Positions 9,773 to 18,762 are shown, counted from the stretch's first letter. The stretch is DNA of 64,000 bases from Azorhizobium doebereinerae UFLA1-100 (GCF_000473085.1 NZ_AXBA01000025.1:38246-102245), one strand, 5' to 3'. Numbers and translations: made by a program. Notes: generated by a model not told the origin, from the sequence alone.

Positions 9773-10633
9773 ATGTCGCGTGTCGCTTATGTCAACGGCC
9801 AATATGTTCCCCACGCCGAGGCCAGCGTGCATGTGGAGGATCGCGGCTACCAGTTCGCCGACGGCGTCTATGAGGTCTGCGAGGTCCGCGACGGCCATCT
9901 GGTGGACGAGCGCCGCCATCTCGACCGGCTCGACCGCTCGCTGAAGGAGCTGCGCATCACCCCGCCCATGGCGCGGGGGCCGCTCGGCGTGGTGCTACGC
10001 GAGACGGTGGCGCGCAACCGCGTGCGCGACGGCCTGGTCTATATGCAGGTGACGCGCGGCGTCGCCCGGCGCGACCACGCTTTCCCGGCGGAGGGTACGC
10101 CGGCGAGCCTCGTGGTGACGTCCCGCTCGGTGAACTTTGCGGCCAACGACCGCGCCGCCGAGAGCGGCATCAAGGTCATCACCATGCCGGACAACCGCTG
10201 GGAGCGGGTGGACATCAAGACTGTCGGCCTGCTGCCGAACGTCCTGGCCAAGCAGGCCGCCAAGGAGGCGGGCGCCAAGGAAGCCTGGTTCGTGGATGCC
10301 GCCGGAAACGTGACCGAGGGCTCCTCCACCAATGCCTGGATCGTGACCGCCGACGGCGTGCTGGTCACCCGCTCGGCGGACCACGGCATTCTGCGCGGCA
10401 TCACCCGGACGGTGCTGTTCGACCTGGCGGCGCAGGAGCAGCTGCGCATCGAGGAGCGGGCTTTCACCCGCGCCGAGGCCATGGCCGCTCGCGAGGCCTT
10501 CATCTCCTCCGCCACCAATCTGGTCATGCCGGTAGTGAGCATCGACGGCGCGAAGATCGGCGACGGCAAGCCCGGCCCGATGGCCCGGCGGCTGCGCGAG
10601 CGCTACCACGCCTACGCGGAAGTCTCCGCTTGA
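9773..10633 (+). CDS. dat: D-amino-acid transaminase (class IV PLP enzyme)
   Basis: 286 aa, fold type IV aminotransferase. The pyridoxal-phosphate lysine is K149 in DIKTVGLLPNVLAKQ, and the phosphate-binding region is GNVTEGSSTNAWIV. The signature around DIK-LLPNVLAKQ matches D-alanine aminotransferases better than branched-chain (IlvE) enzymes, so interconversion of D-amino acids and 2-oxo acids (D-Glu/D-Ala supply) is the likely role. A class IV homologue with another specificity (4-amino-4-deoxychorismate lyase or IlvE) cannot be fully excluded. It sits between trkH and hfq. Only a weak ribosome-binding sequence precedes the ATG. Confidence 0.87.
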   Translation: MSRVAYVNGQYVPHAEASVHVEDRGYQFADGVYEVCEVRDGHLVDERRHLDRLDRSLKELRITPPMARGPLGVVLRETVARNRVRDGLVYMQVTRGVARRDHAFPAEGTPASLVVTSRSVNFAANDRAAESGIKVITMPDNRWERVDIKTVGLLPNVLAKQAAKEAGAKEAWFVDAAGNVTEGSSTNAWIVTADGVLVTRSADHGILRGITRTVLFDLAAQEQLRIEERAFTRAEAMAAREAFISSATNLVMPVVSIDGAKIGDGKPGPMARRLRERYHAYAEVSA

Positions 10634-10671
10634 GTGCACTGCGTCCGTTTATGTTGCAGAGCAAAATATTG

Positions 10672-10699
10672 TTGCACTGGCCTCGCGCTGTGCCATGCT
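10672..10699 (+). promoter_or_regulatory. Candidate promoter for hfq-hflX
   Basis: A -35-like TTGCAC (10672-10677) is followed after 16 nt by CATGCT (10694-10699), matching a relaxed alphaproteobacterial sigma-70 promoter. It lies in the 162-bp gap between the transaminase gene and hfq, about 95 bp before the hfq start. Assignment is by eye. Confidence 0.3.
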
Positions 10700-10795
10700 A
10701 GGTTTGGAACTCCCGTCTCCGCAGGTGTCTCCGGTGCCCTAAGGGCAGAGAACCTGCGGCATGGCGGGGCAACGCCGAAAGAAACGGACACGAAA

Positions 10796-11050
10796 ATGGC
10801 GGCGGAACGCACACAAAACCTGCAAGACACCTTTCTCAATCACGTTCGCAAGCAGAAGACGCCCCTCACCATCTTCCTGGTGAACGGGGTCAAGCTCCAG
10901 GGCGTCGTGACCTGGTTCGACAATTTCTGCGTGCTGCTTCGGCGCGATGGGCACTCGCAATTGGTCTACAAGCACGCTATCTCCACGATCATGCCCGGGC
11001 ATCCGGTGCAATTGTTCGATCCCACCGACGAGGTGGCGGAGAAAGCGTGA
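10796..11050 (+). CDS. hfq: RNA chaperone Hfq
   Basis: 84-aa Sm-like protein that forms a hexameric ring and pairs small RNAs with mRNAs. The Sm1 core begins [20 protein letters not shown], and the Sm2 motif is YKHAISTI, the Hfq-defining YKH. A longer reading frame opens upstream at 10634, but the ATG at 10796 gives the usual Hfq N-terminus ([10 protein letters not shown]) and length. hflX starts 6 nt downstream, as in the classical hfq-hflX arrangement. Confidence 0.97.
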   Translation: MAAERTQNLQDTFLNHVRKQKTPLTIFLVNGVKLQGVVTWFDNFCVLLRRDGHSQLVYKHAISTIMPGHPVQLFDPTDEVAEKA

Positions 11051-11056
11051 TCTGGC

Positions 11057-12436
11057 GTGGAGCCTAAGGGACCGCGAGGGGCAGCCGGGGGCGGGTTGAA
11101 GGGCGTGGATCGTCGCGCCCCGCCGACCCGCTGCGCCGTCATCACCCCACATCTCACCAAGCGTGCCGCGCGCGCCGGTTCCGACCGGCGCAGCCCCGAA
11201 GCCCGTCTCGACGAGGCGGTAGGGCTGGCGGCCGCCATTGATCTCGACGTGGTGTTCAAGGGCCTCGTCGTGCTCTCGGAGGTCAAGCCGGCCACCTATA
11301 TCGGCTCCGGCAAGGTGGAGGAGATCGCCGGCATCGTTGAGGCCGAGGACGTGGGCCTCGTGTTCGTCGATGCCGCCCTCTCGCCGGTGCAACAACGCAA
11401 CCTGGAAAAAGCGTGGTCCGCCAAGGTGGTGGACCGCACCGCTCTGATCCTGGAAATCTTCGGCAGTCGCGCCCGTACCAAGGAAGGCACGCTCCAGGTG
11501 GAGCTTGCCCATCTGAACTACCAGCGCTCGCGCCTGGTGCGGTCCTGGACCCATCTGGAGCGCCAGCGCGGCGGCTTCGGCTTCCTCGGCGGCCCCGGCG
11601 AGACGCAGATCGAGGCCGATCGCCGGCAGATCGGCGAGCGCATCATCCGCATCGAGCGCGAGCTGGAGCAGGTCAAGCGCACCCGTGCCCTGCACCGCAC
11701 CAGCCGCAAGCGCGTGCCGTATCCGGTGGTGGCGCTGGTCGGCTACACCAATGCTGGCAAGTCCACGCTGTTCAACCGCCTGACCCAGGCCGAGGTGATG
11801 GCGCAGGATCTCTTGTTCGCCACCCTCGACCCGACGTTGCGCGCGGTGGACCTGCCACACGGCACCCGCGTCATCCTCTCAGACACGGTCGGCTTCATCT
11901 CCGAACTTCCCACCCAACTCGTCGCCGCCTTCCGCGCCACGCTGGAAGAGGTGATCGAGGCGGACGTGATCCTGCACGTGCGCGACATCTCCCACCCCGA
12001 CACCGACGCCCAGGCGGCGGACGTGAAGGATGTGCTCACCGAACTCGGCATCGATACCGAGCCCGGCGGGCGCATGGTGGAGGTGTGGAACAAGATCGAC
12101 CTGCTGCCGCCGGAAGAGCGCGAGCGCATGGTGAACACCGCGGTGCGCGCCGGAGAGACGGAGCGCCCGGTTCTGGTGTCGGCCCTGACGGGGGAGGGTA
12201 CGTCCGGCCTGCTCGACATGATCGAGGCGCAGATCACCGCCGGCCGGGTGACGCTCTCCGTCCGGCTGCCCGCCGAGGACGGCGAGGGGCTCGGCTGGCT
12301 CTATCGCCATGGCGAGGTGATGGATCGGGAGACCGATGCGGATGGCCTGCTGCACGTCTCGCTGCGCATCCTGCCCGAGCGTGTGGACTTGGTGAAGCGG
12401 CGGTTCGGGGCGGCGCAGGTGCGTAGCGCTGGCTGA
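11057..12436 (+). CDS. hflX: GTPase HflX
   Basis: 459-aa ribosome-associated GTPase that splits stalled or heat-damaged ribosomes. It has an N-terminal HflX domain with the GSGKVEEIAG region, a central coiled coil carrying GGFGFLGGPGETQIE, and a Ras-like G domain. Motifs: G1 GYTNAGKSTLFNRL (about residues 227-240), G3 DTVGFI and G4 NKID. It starts with GTG. It shares a probable transcript with hfq and ends 19 bp before the stop of a convergent gene. Confidence 0.95.
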   Translation: MEPKGPRGAAGGGLKGVDRRAPPTRCAVITPHLTKRAARAGSDRRSPEARLDEAVGLAAAIDLDVVFKGLVVLSEVKPATYIGSGKVEEIAGIVEAEDVGLVFVDAALSPVQQRNLEKAWSAKVVDRTALILEIFGSRARTKEGTLQVELAHLNYQRSRLVRSWTHLERQRGGFGFLGGPGETQIEADRRQIGERIIRIERELEQVKRTRALHRTSRKRVPYPVVALVGYTNAGKSTLFNRLTQAEVMAQDLLFATLDPTLRAVDLPHGTRVILSDTVGFISELPTQLVAAFRATLEEVIEADVILHVRDISHPDTDAQAADVKDVLTELGIDTEPGGRMVEVWNKIDLLPPEERERMVNTAVRAGETERPVLVSALTGEGTSGLLDMIEAQITAGRVTLSVRLPAEDGEGLGWLYRHGEVMDRETDADGLLHVSLRILPERVDLVKRRFGAAQVRSAG

Positions 12437-12455
12437 GCGCCGTAGCGTCCTGCCG

Positions 12456-13610
12456 TCACATCCGTGCGGCGGGCTCCAGCGTTTCCGGCAACTGGTCGAT
12501 GCGGGTGAGGCCGAGCAGGGCCATGGTGGTGTCGAGCTCGGCGCGCAGGATCTCCAGCATGCGCACCGCGCCGGCTTGGCCGCCCGCGGCCAGGCCATAA
12601 AGCGGCGCACGGCCTACCAGCACGCCATCGGCACCGAGCGCCAGATATTTCGCCACGTCGCTGCCGCGCCGCACGCCGCTGTCCGCCAGGATGGTCAGGC
12701 GCCGGCCGGCCGCTGCCACGATGCCGGGCAGCACATGGGCCGGGTGCGGCGCGCAATCGAGGTTCCGGGCGCCGTGGTTGGAAACGACGATGCCGTCCAC
12801 GCCATGCTCGATGGCCTTCACCGCATCGGACGCGCGCAGGATGCCCTTGAGGATCAGGCGCCCGCGCCAGTGCCGGCGCAGCGCTTCCACGTCGTGCCAG
12901 GAGACGTCGGTGGCGAGGCTCACCTCCTCGCCCACCGCGAGGCGGCCGAGCGGGGTGCGGAAGTCCTGCGGATAATGCGCATAGGTGGGCATGCCCCCCG
13001 CCAGCAGGCTGCGGGCGAACACGCCCATGAACCAGCGTGGATGAGCGAGCACGTCGATCCCGGCGCGCACGGAGGGCTTCAGCGGAATGCCGAAGCGGTT
13101 GCGCTGGTTGTATTCGCGCTTGGGCGAGACGGCGGTATCCACCGTCAGCACCAGCGTCTCCGCCCCGGCGCCCATGGCCCGATCCAGCAGCGCGAAGGTG
13201 CGCGCGCGGTTCTTCCAGACATAGAGCTGGAACCACAGCCGCGCGCCGGAGCCTTCCGCGATGCGCTCGATCGCCGTCATGGACTGCGTCGAGACGCAGA
13301 AGGGGATGCCGTGGGCCTTGGCGGCCCTGGCCATCTCAACTTCGCCGTCATAGCCCATGAGCCCCGCGACTGCCGTGGGCGCGATCACCAGCGGGCAGGG
13401 CTGGGCGGTGCCGAACAGTGTGGTGTCCTGGCGGCGCTGGGAGACGTCCACGAGCGAGAAAGGCGCGAGATGGATGGCGTCGAGCCCGGCGCGGTTCGCG
13501 GCGAGGGACACTTCGTTCTCGGTGCCCCGGTCGAGATATTCGAATAGTCCGCGCGGCAGGCGGCGGCGCGCGAGGCGGCGGGCATCTTCGACATTCAGGA
13601 TCGCAGGCAT
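12456..13610 (-). CDS. FMN-dependent alpha-hydroxy-acid dehydrogenase (lactate/mandelate type)
   Basis: 384 aa, TIM-barrel flavoenzyme that oxidises 2-hydroxy acids to 2-oxo acids. The catalytic His/Arg motif is SNHGARNLD. FMN-binding motifs are ILADSGVRRGSD and LGADGVLVGRAPLYGLA, with the substrate-side segments QLYVWKNR and EYNQRNRFGIP. The N-terminus is MPAILNVEDARRLARRRLPR. The frame stays open upstream through mazG, but the ATG at 13610 matches the family start. The overall pattern resembles (S)-mandelate or L-lactate dehydrogenases; the exact substrate cannot be read from sequence. It lies 41 bp after mazG on the same strand and may be co-transcribed with it. Confidence 0.88.
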   Translation of the reverse strand: MPAILNVEDARRLARRRLPRGLFEYLDRGTENEVSLAANRAGLDAIHLAPFSLVDVSQRRQDTTLFGTAQPCPLVIAPTAVAGLMGYDGEVEMARAAKAHGIPFCVSTQSMTAIERIAEGSGARLWFQLYVWKNRARTFALLDRAMGAGAETLVLTVDTAVSPKREYNQRNRFGIPLKPSVRAGIDVLAHPRWFMGVFARSLLAGGMPTYAHYPQDFRTPLGRLAVGEEVSLATDVSWHDVEALRRHWRGRLILKGILRASDAVKAIEHGVDGIVVSNHGARNLDCAPHPAHVLPGIVAAAGRRLTILADSGVRRGSDVAKYLALGADGVLVGRAPLYGLAAGGQAGAVRMLEILRAELDTTMALLGLTRIDQLPETLEPAARM

Positions 13611-13651
13611 CGGGATCTCAAGACACGTGGGGCAGCCGGGGCAAGGCGGGC

Positions 13652-14512
13652 TCAGGCGGAGGCGGGGCCGTCGGCGATGCCATCCGTGCCCCGCTCCTGA
13701 TGCTTGGCCTGCTGCCAGAGGGCTTCCATCTCGTCCAGCGTAGCGTCCTGCGGCTTCAGCCCGCGTGCCGCCAGTGCGACTTCCAGGAAGGCGAAGCGGC
13801 GGGTGAACTTCTCGTTGGTCCCGCGCAGCGCCGCCTCGGGATCGATCCCCGCATGGCGGGCGAGGTTGACCACCGCGAACATGAGGTCGCCCACCTCGTC
13901 CCGGACGGCGGCGAGGCCGCCCTCGTCCAGAACCTCGGACACTTCCTCGGTCTCCTCGCGGATCTTGTCCAGCACCGCACGGGCATCGTTCCAGTCGAAG
14001 CCGACGCGGCCGGCTTTTTCCTGAAGCTTCAAGGCGCGGGTCATGGCCGGCATGGTCGCGGGCACGCCCTCCAATGCGCCACCGCGGGTTTCCGGCGGCA
14101 GGCCGGCGGCGGCCCGGGCGGCGGCGCGCTCGGCCTTCTCCGCATCCTTGATCTCGCTCCACAGTGCCTTCACAGCCTCCGGGCTGAGGTCGCGGGCGGC
14201 GCCGAACACATGCGGATGGCGGCGGATCAGCTTGGTGGTGATGGCCTCCACCACGTCGCCAAGCTCGAACAGGCCCTGTTCCCGGGCAAGCTGGGAATGG
14301 AACACCACCTGCAGCAGCAGGTCGCCCAGTTCGTCCTTCAGGTCGGCGAGGTCGCCGCGGGCGATGGCGTCCGCCACCTCATAGGCTTCTTCCACGGTGT
14401 AGGGAGCGATGGTGGAGAAGTCCTGCTCCAGGTCCCACGGGCAGCCGGTCTCCGGCGTGCGCAGCGCGGCCATGATCTCCACGAGGCGGGCAAGGTCGCG
14501 GGACGGCAGCAT
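13652..14512 (-). CDS. mazG: Nucleoside triphosphate pyrophosphohydrolase MazG
   Basis: 286-aa enzyme that hydrolyses NTPs to NMP and pyrophosphate. It has two tandem MazG folds, each with the metal-binding acidic pair of motifs. Repeat 1 has EEAYE followed by KDELGD (about residues 40-65); repeat 2 has EETEE followed by RDEVGD (about 190-225). ATG 14512 is preceded by AAGGAG with a 6-nt spacer. A much longer in-frame extension upstream overlaps trmO antisense and is rejected. Family length is typically 260-290. Confidence 0.93.
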   Translation of the reverse strand: MLPSRDLARLVEIMAALRTPETGCPWDLEQDFSTIAPYTVEEAYEVADAIARGDLADLKDELGDLLLQVVFHSQLAREQGLFELGDVVEAITTKLIRRHPHVFGAARDLSPEAVKALWSEIKDAEKAERAAARAAAGLPPETRGGALEGVPATMPAMTRALKLQEKAGRVGFDWNDARAVLDKIREETEEVSEVLDEGGLAAVRDEVGDLMFAVVNLARHAGIDPEAALRGTNEKFTRRFAFLEVALAARGLKPQDATLDEMEALWQQAKHQERGTDGIADGPASA

Positions 14513-14621
14513 GAGGGTCTCCTTCGGATCGCGCTCCCTTATGCCGGGGCGGGCGGGCGGGGGAAAGAGGAAGGCTCCCGTCCGCATCGCGCCGCGATAT
14601 GATGGGGCCGAGGAGAGCCCC

Positions 14622-15131
14622 ATGTCCGCGTCCCTGTCGACCCTTCCGCCGCCCGCCGCAGATGCGCGCGACGACGGCATCCGCCCCGGCGAGCAGGCGG
14701 TGGCCTTGCCGCCGGCCTTCGATGCCGGTCTGTTCTTCATCGGCCGCATCCGCACGCCGTTCCCGGATCGCGCGGCCTGCCCCAAGCGGGCGGCGCCGGA
14801 CGGCCCGGTCTGTACCCTGGAGCTAGACCCGCGCTGGGCCGACGCGCTCGGCGGCATCGTGCCGGGCGGACGACTCCAGGTGCTCTACTGGATGGACCAG
14901 GCACGGCGCGATCTCGTGCTGCAAAGCCCGCGCCGGGATGGGACCACCACCGGCACCTTCTCCGTGCGCTCGCCGGTGCGGCCCAATCCCATCGCCTCGA
15001 CCATCGTCGAGGTGGTGGCGCTGGACGGGCTGCGCGTCGACGTCCGCAGCCTCGATTGCGTGGACGGCACGCCGCTGCTCGACCTGAAGCCGGATCATTG
15101 CGGCTTTGCCCATGCGCCGGGCGAGGCGTGA
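14622..15131 (+). CDS. trmO: tRNA t6A37 methyltransferase TrmO/TsaA family
   Basis: 169 aa. SAM-dependent methylation of N6-threonylcarbamoyladenosine at position 37 of tRNA-Thr is the known function in E. coli (TrmO/YaeB). Family features: FIGRIRTPF near the N-terminus, the CPKRAA segment, QVLYWMDQARRD, and the conserved core TFSVRSPVRPNPIASTIVEV. The C-terminus has LDLKPDH. AGGAG precedes the ATG by 7 nt. The protein matches only the N-terminal catalytic domain of the 235-aa E. coli enzyme, which is common in this phylum. Its TGA overlaps the ATG of the next gene. Confidence 0.85.
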   Translation: MSASLSTLPPPAADARDDGIRPGEQAVALPPAFDAGLFFIGRIRTPFPDRAACPKRAAPDGPVCTLELDPRWADALGGIVPGGRLQVLYWMDQARRDLVLQSPRRDGTTTGTFSVRSPVRPNPIASTIVEVVALDGLRVDVRSLDCVDGTPLLDLKPDHCGFAHAPGEA

Positions 15132-15757
15132 TGGCCCTGTCCGATCCCGATACGCTGGTCCATGGCGGCGACGACGGCGCGGGCCGGCACAGCTATGCCT
15201 ATCGTCCGCGCATGATCGGCGCGGCCACCCGCGTGGTGCTGGACACAAGCGCCGCCGAGGGCGCCCTGGAATGGACCGTCGGCGCGCGCTCCGGCCGGCT
15301 GAGGCTCAAGGACATCACCAGGCTGCGGCTGCGGCATGACCTCGGGCAGCTCGGCTCGTCCTCCTATGCGCTGCTCATCGAGGGGCGCGGTACGCCGACG
15401 CTGCGCCTGGGCTCCACTTCGCGCACGGGCCTCACCGCCGTGAAGGACCACGGCCCGGCCTTCGTCGCCTTCCTCGCCGCACTGCATGCGGCGCTCGCCG
15501 CGCAGAACATCGCCGTGCGCTATGAGGCGGGCCTGCCCGCCTGGCGCTGGTGGGCCATGATGGCGCTGGGACTGGTGACGGCCGCCGGCATCGCCTGGGT
15601 GGTGGCCGCGGCATTCCTCTCCGGCATGCGGACGGAAGGCCTGGTGATCATCGGCCTTGCCCTGGTGCTGGCGTGGCCGTTGGTGGAGACCTTGTGGCGC
15701 AACCGCCCCGGCTCCTATTCACCGTCCGCCCCGCCGGCGCGTCTCCTGCCGGGCTGA
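15131..15757 (+). CDS. Uncharacterised membrane protein coupled to trmO
   Basis: 208 aa, not recognised. The N-terminal ~130 residues look soluble. Two membrane segments follow (about 140-160, MALGLVTAAGIAWVVAAAFL, and 168-188, GLVIIGLALVLAWPLVETLW), with a short Pro-rich tail. The start codon shares one base with the trmO stop (TGATG), implying translational coupling. The 3' end overlaps the 3' end of the convergent ycjF-like gene by 43 bp, so that stretch codes on both strands. The soluble part could be a PH- or GRAM-like small domain; this is only a guess from length and beta-rich composition. Confidence 0.72.
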   Translation: MALSDPDTLVHGGDDGAGRHSYAYRPRMIGAATRVVLDTSAAEGALEWTVGARSGRLRLKDITRLRLRHDLGQLGSSSYALLIEGRGTPTLRLGSTSRTGLTAVKDHGPAFVAFLAALHAALAAQNIAVRYEAGLPAWRWWAMMALGLVTAAGIAWVVAAAFLSGMRTEGLVIIGLALVLAWPLVETLWRNRPGSYSPSAPPARLLPG

Positions 15758-16752
15758 GGCGCATCCTCGGCTTCCGCCTTGCGGATCAGGCCCGCCGCCA
15801 CGTCGGACAGGCGCGGGGCAGGCAAAGCGGCGAACGGCATCGGCCGCGTGACGGCGATGGCCGCCAGCCCGAGCCTGGCGGTCAGGAGCCCGTTCACCAC
15901 GCCTTCACCGAGCCGGGCGGAGAGCCGCGCCGCGATGCCATGGCCGAGGATCTGCTGCACCAGGCCGTCGCCCGCCGCCATGCCGCCGGTGACGGCGAGA
16001 TGGCTCAGCACATGGCGCCCGAGGCGGATCATGCCGAGGAAGCCCGGCCGGCCGCCGTAAAGCTCCGCGAGGCGGCGGGTCAGGGTGACGGCGGTGTAGA
16101 GCACGAAGAACAGGTCCACCGCCGCGCGCGGCGAGACGGCGGTGACCACCGACACCCGCTTGGCGGCGTCGGACACCATGGCGCGGGCCTGCGCGTCGAG
16201 CGGCGCCATCAGGGTGCGCTCGGTGAGGCGCACGAGGTCGGCGCCGTCGATGATGGCACCGAGATGGGTGGTGAGGTCGCCGCGCGCCCGGGCGAGGCGC
16301 GGATTTTCCTTGGCGAGCGCGATGAGTGCCCGGGCGACGCCCTCCGCCTCCGGCCGGTCGTCGGTGATCAGGGCGTCGGCGGCACGCGCGCGCAGCGTGT
16401 CGAGGGAGGACAGGCGGGCGAGCCCGAGGGCCTCGCGGGCAATGAGCGCAAGCACCGCCACTGCGAACAGGCCGGCGAAGGCGAGCCCGACGGCCCCGAG
16501 CCATTCGGCGCGGGCAAACAGATCCTCCACCAGCCGCGTCACCGCGAGCCCGGTGCCCAGGCTGACCAGTCCGCCCAGTGCGGTCCAGAACAGCCCGCCC
16601 AGGGTCACGCCGAACCGGGAGCGGGGCGGTGCCGGCACGATCGGCGCGAGATCCTCCGGCGTGGCCTCCGGCAGGGCTTCCGCCGGGGCGAGGGTGAGGC
16701 CGGCATCCTCCAGCCGGAAGACCTCGGGTCGCCGGCCGCGCTGCTCCGCCAT
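15715..16752 (-). CDS. YcjF/TIGR01620 family membrane protein
   Basis: 345 aa. Two adjacent hydrophobic segments (about 48-70, TLGGLFWTALGGLVSLGTGL, and 84-104, GAVGLAFAGLFAVAVLALIA) are followed by a DUF697-like C-terminal domain rich in helices (AVDLFFVLYTAVTLTRRLAE). E. coli YcjF is the counterpart. Function is unknown, but the gene is normally next to ycjX, as here: it lies 23 bp downstream of the YcjX-like gene on the same strand. It overlaps the end of a convergent gene by 43 bp. Confidence 0.8.
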   Translation of the reverse strand: MAEQRGRRPEVFRLEDAGLTLAPAEALPEATPEDLAPIVPAPPRSRFGVTLGGLFWTALGGLVSLGTGLAVTRLVEDLFARAEWLGAVGLAFAGLFAVAVLALIAREALGLARLSSLDTLRARAADALITDDRPEAEGVARALIALAKENPRLARARGDLTTHLGAIIDGADLVRLTERTLMAPLDAQARAMVSDAAKRVSVVTAVSPRAAVDLFFVLYTAVTLTRRLAELYGGRPGFLGMIRLGRHVLSHLAVTGGMAAGDGLVQQILGHGIAARLSARLGEGVVNGLLTARLGLAAIAVTRPMPFAALPAPRLSDVAAGLIRKAEAEDAPQPGRRRAGGADGE

Positions 16753-16775
16753 TCGTGTCCTCTCCTTGGGCGCCG

Positions 16776-18236
16776 TCAGGCGAGGCGATCGCCCAGCAGG
16801 AACTGGAGCGCCCGGTCGAGACGGATATGGGGAAGCGGCGCGCCCGCGCCAATGCCGGGCGGCGGGCGGAACCGCACGAAGCGGAAGTCGGCATCCCTGC
16901 CGTCGGCGCTGGCAAGGCCGCGGAAGCCGCCGCCGCCGGGCTCGAACAGCCCGTCCGGCACCAGCGGCAGGTCGCCGGGAAAGACCCCCACTTCCTCATT
17001 GCCGTCGAAGACGTGGCCGGCCACCTCCTGGCCGGCCTCCGGCGTGCCGACGATGGCGGGGAGCACCTGCCCGCCACGGGTGACGGAGGCTTCGCGCGTC
17101 GCCCGCACGGCGGACAAAGCGGCCACGTCGAACAATGCGCCCTCCGCCTTGGCGCGGCCGAGCGCCCGCTCCACCAGGCGCTGGAGGATGGCTTCCAGCC
17201 GGTCGTGGCTGGTGTGGTGCAGATGGTCCGCCTTGGTGGCGGCGAACAGCACGCGCTCGATGCGCGGCCGGAACAGGGTGCTGACCAGGCTGTTCCGGCC
17301 GAGTCGGAAGGCGGCGAGAATGCTGTCCAGCGCCCGTTCCAGATCGGCCAGCGCGGCTGGTCCCGCATTCAGCGCGGAGAGCGCGTCCACCAGCACGATC
17401 TGGCGGTCCAGCCGGGCGAAATGGTCGCGGAAGAAGGGCCGCACCACGGCGGACTTATAGGCTTCGAACCGCCGCTCCATCATGGCCGCCAGCGATCCGG
17501 CGGCGGGCTTCGCGTCGCCGGGCAGGTCGAGCGGCGCGAAGGTGAGGGCGGGCGAGCCCTCCAGGTCCCCGGGCATCAGGAAGCGCCCGGGCGGCAGCAG
17601 GCTCATGGCCACCCGCTCGCCGCGGCAGGCAGCGAGATACTGGGTGAAGGCGGCGGCGAGCGTGCGTGCGGTGGTCTCGTTCTCAGGACCCGACGGCTGG
17701 CTGGCGGCGAGCGCGGCGAGGAAGGGGGCAGCGAGGATCGCGCGCGCCGGATCGCGCGCCAGGGCGAGGCTGGTGCGGGAAAAGTCCGCGAAGCTCATGT
17801 CCAGCAGCGGCAGGTCCAGCAGCCATTCGCCGGGATAGTCCACGAGGTCCAGGGTCAGCGTGCGCAGGCCGCCGCGCGGCGGGGCATAGCGGATGACGAG
17901 GCGCAGCTCGCTGATGCGCGTGGTGGAGGCGGGCCACCGCCGCGCCTCGACGATCTGCGCCAGATGGTCCTCGTATGAAAAGCGCGGCACGGCATCGTCC
18001 GGCTGCGGCTTCAGCTCGGCGCTGGCGATGCGTCCCGCATTGGCGGCCTCGAACACCGGCAGCCGGCCGCCACGGATGAGGGCGTGGATGAGGGCGGTGG
18101 TGAAGACGGTCTTGCCCGCCCGCGACAGGCCGGTGACGCCGAGCCGCAGGGTGGGAGCGGCGAGGTCCTCCACCCGGTCGATCAGCGAGCGCAGGCCGAT
18201 GCGGGCCTCGTCCAGGAGGGTGATGCGCGCCGTCAC
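16776..18236 (-). CDS. YcjX family P-loop NTPase (DUF463)
   Basis: 486-aa predicted GTP/ATP-binding protein. The P-loop is GLSRAGKTVFTTAL at about residues 35-48. The family's conserved VDYPGEWLLDLPL segment and IVLVDALSALNAG are also present. E. coli YcjX is a stress-associated (phage-shock-linked) P-loop protein of unknown mechanism. It begins 1 nt after the stop codon of the sixA-like gene and is followed by ycjF, giving an operon sixA-ycjX-ycjF. Confidence 0.85.
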   Translation of the reverse strand: MTARITLLDEARIGLRSLIDRVEDLAAPTLRLGVTGLSRAGKTVFTTALIHALIRGGRLPVFEAANAGRIASAELKPQPDDAVPRFSYEDHLAQIVEARRWPASTTRISELRLVIRYAPPRGGLRTLTLDLVDYPGEWLLDLPLLDMSFADFSRTSLALARDPARAILAAPFLAALAASQPSGPENETTARTLAAAFTQYLAACRGERVAMSLLPPGRFLMPGDLEGSPALTFAPLDLPGDAKPAAGSLAAMMERRFEAYKSAVVRPFFRDHFARLDRQIVLVDALSALNAGPAALADLERALDSILAAFRLGRNSLVSTLFRPRIERVLFAATKADHLHHTSHDRLEAILQRLVERALGRAKAEGALFDVAALSAVRATREASVTRGGQVLPAIVGTPEAGQEVAGHVFDGNEEVGVFPGDLPLVPDGLFEPGGGGFRGLASADGRDADFRFVRFRPPPGIGAGAPLPHIRLDRALQFLLGDRLA

Positions 18237-18237
18237 C

Positions 18238-18762
18238 TCAATCGTCCGCCACCGCCAGCCCCTTCGGGGTGATGAAGCGGTCCAGCCGCCCGCTGTCCGG
18301 GGCGATGTCGGCCCAGTCGTCGAGCGGCAGGTCGATGACCGCCAGGGCGCCGGTGGGGAATTTCTCCAGCATGCTCTCGCGGGCGGAGCCGGCGCCGCCG
18401 CCGACCAGCGTGTCCGCCAGATCCTCCATGCCCGGATTGTGGCCCACCAGCATCAGCACGTGCGCCTCGGCGGGCTGCTCGCGCAGCACCGCCAGCAGGC
18501 GCGCGGCGCTCGCCTCATAGATGCGCGGCTCGCTCGCCAACTGGGGCAGGCCGAGCAGGAAGGGGGCCACCAGATCGAACGTCTCGCGGGTGCGGCGGGC
18601 AGGGGAGACCAGCACCCGGTCCGGGATCAGCGCCTCGTCGGCCAGATACTGGCCGATGCGCGGCGCGGCGAGACGGCCGCGCGGCGCGAGCGGACGTTCG
18701 CGGTCGGAAACGCCGTCCGGCCAGTCGGACTTGGCGTGGCGAAGCAGGATGAGGCGGCGCAT
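18238..18762 (-). CDS. sixA: SixA-type histidine phosphatase
   Basis: 174 aa, histidine phosphatase superfamily. The catalytic RHG-like motif is LLRHAKSDW (R8-H9), the second catalytic arginine is in SPARRTRET, and the second histidine is in LVGHNPGMEDLA. Small bacterial members of this shape (SixA) dephosphorylate phosphohistidine on Hpt or PTS proteins; here that is inferred. It is the first gene of the minus-strand run sixA-ycjX-ycjF. The 204-bp gap to the divergent FAD oxidoreductase gene must hold promoters for both. Confidence 0.85.
   Translation of the reverse strand: MRRLILLRHAKSDWPDGVSDRERPLAPRGRLAAPRIGQYLADEALIPDRVLVSPARRTRETFDLVAPFLLGLPQLASEPRIYEASAARLLAVLREQPAEAHVLMLVGHNPGMEDLADTLVGGGAGSARESMLEKFPTGALAVIDLPLDDWADIAPDSGRLDRFITPKGLAVADD

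Noticed and set aside
12456..14162. 568-aa frame that would fuse a mazG-overlapping segment to the hydroxy-acid dehydrogenase
   Set aside because: The family N-terminus (MPAILNVEDARRL) begins at 13610; the upstream part is out of frame with mazG and encodes no known domain.
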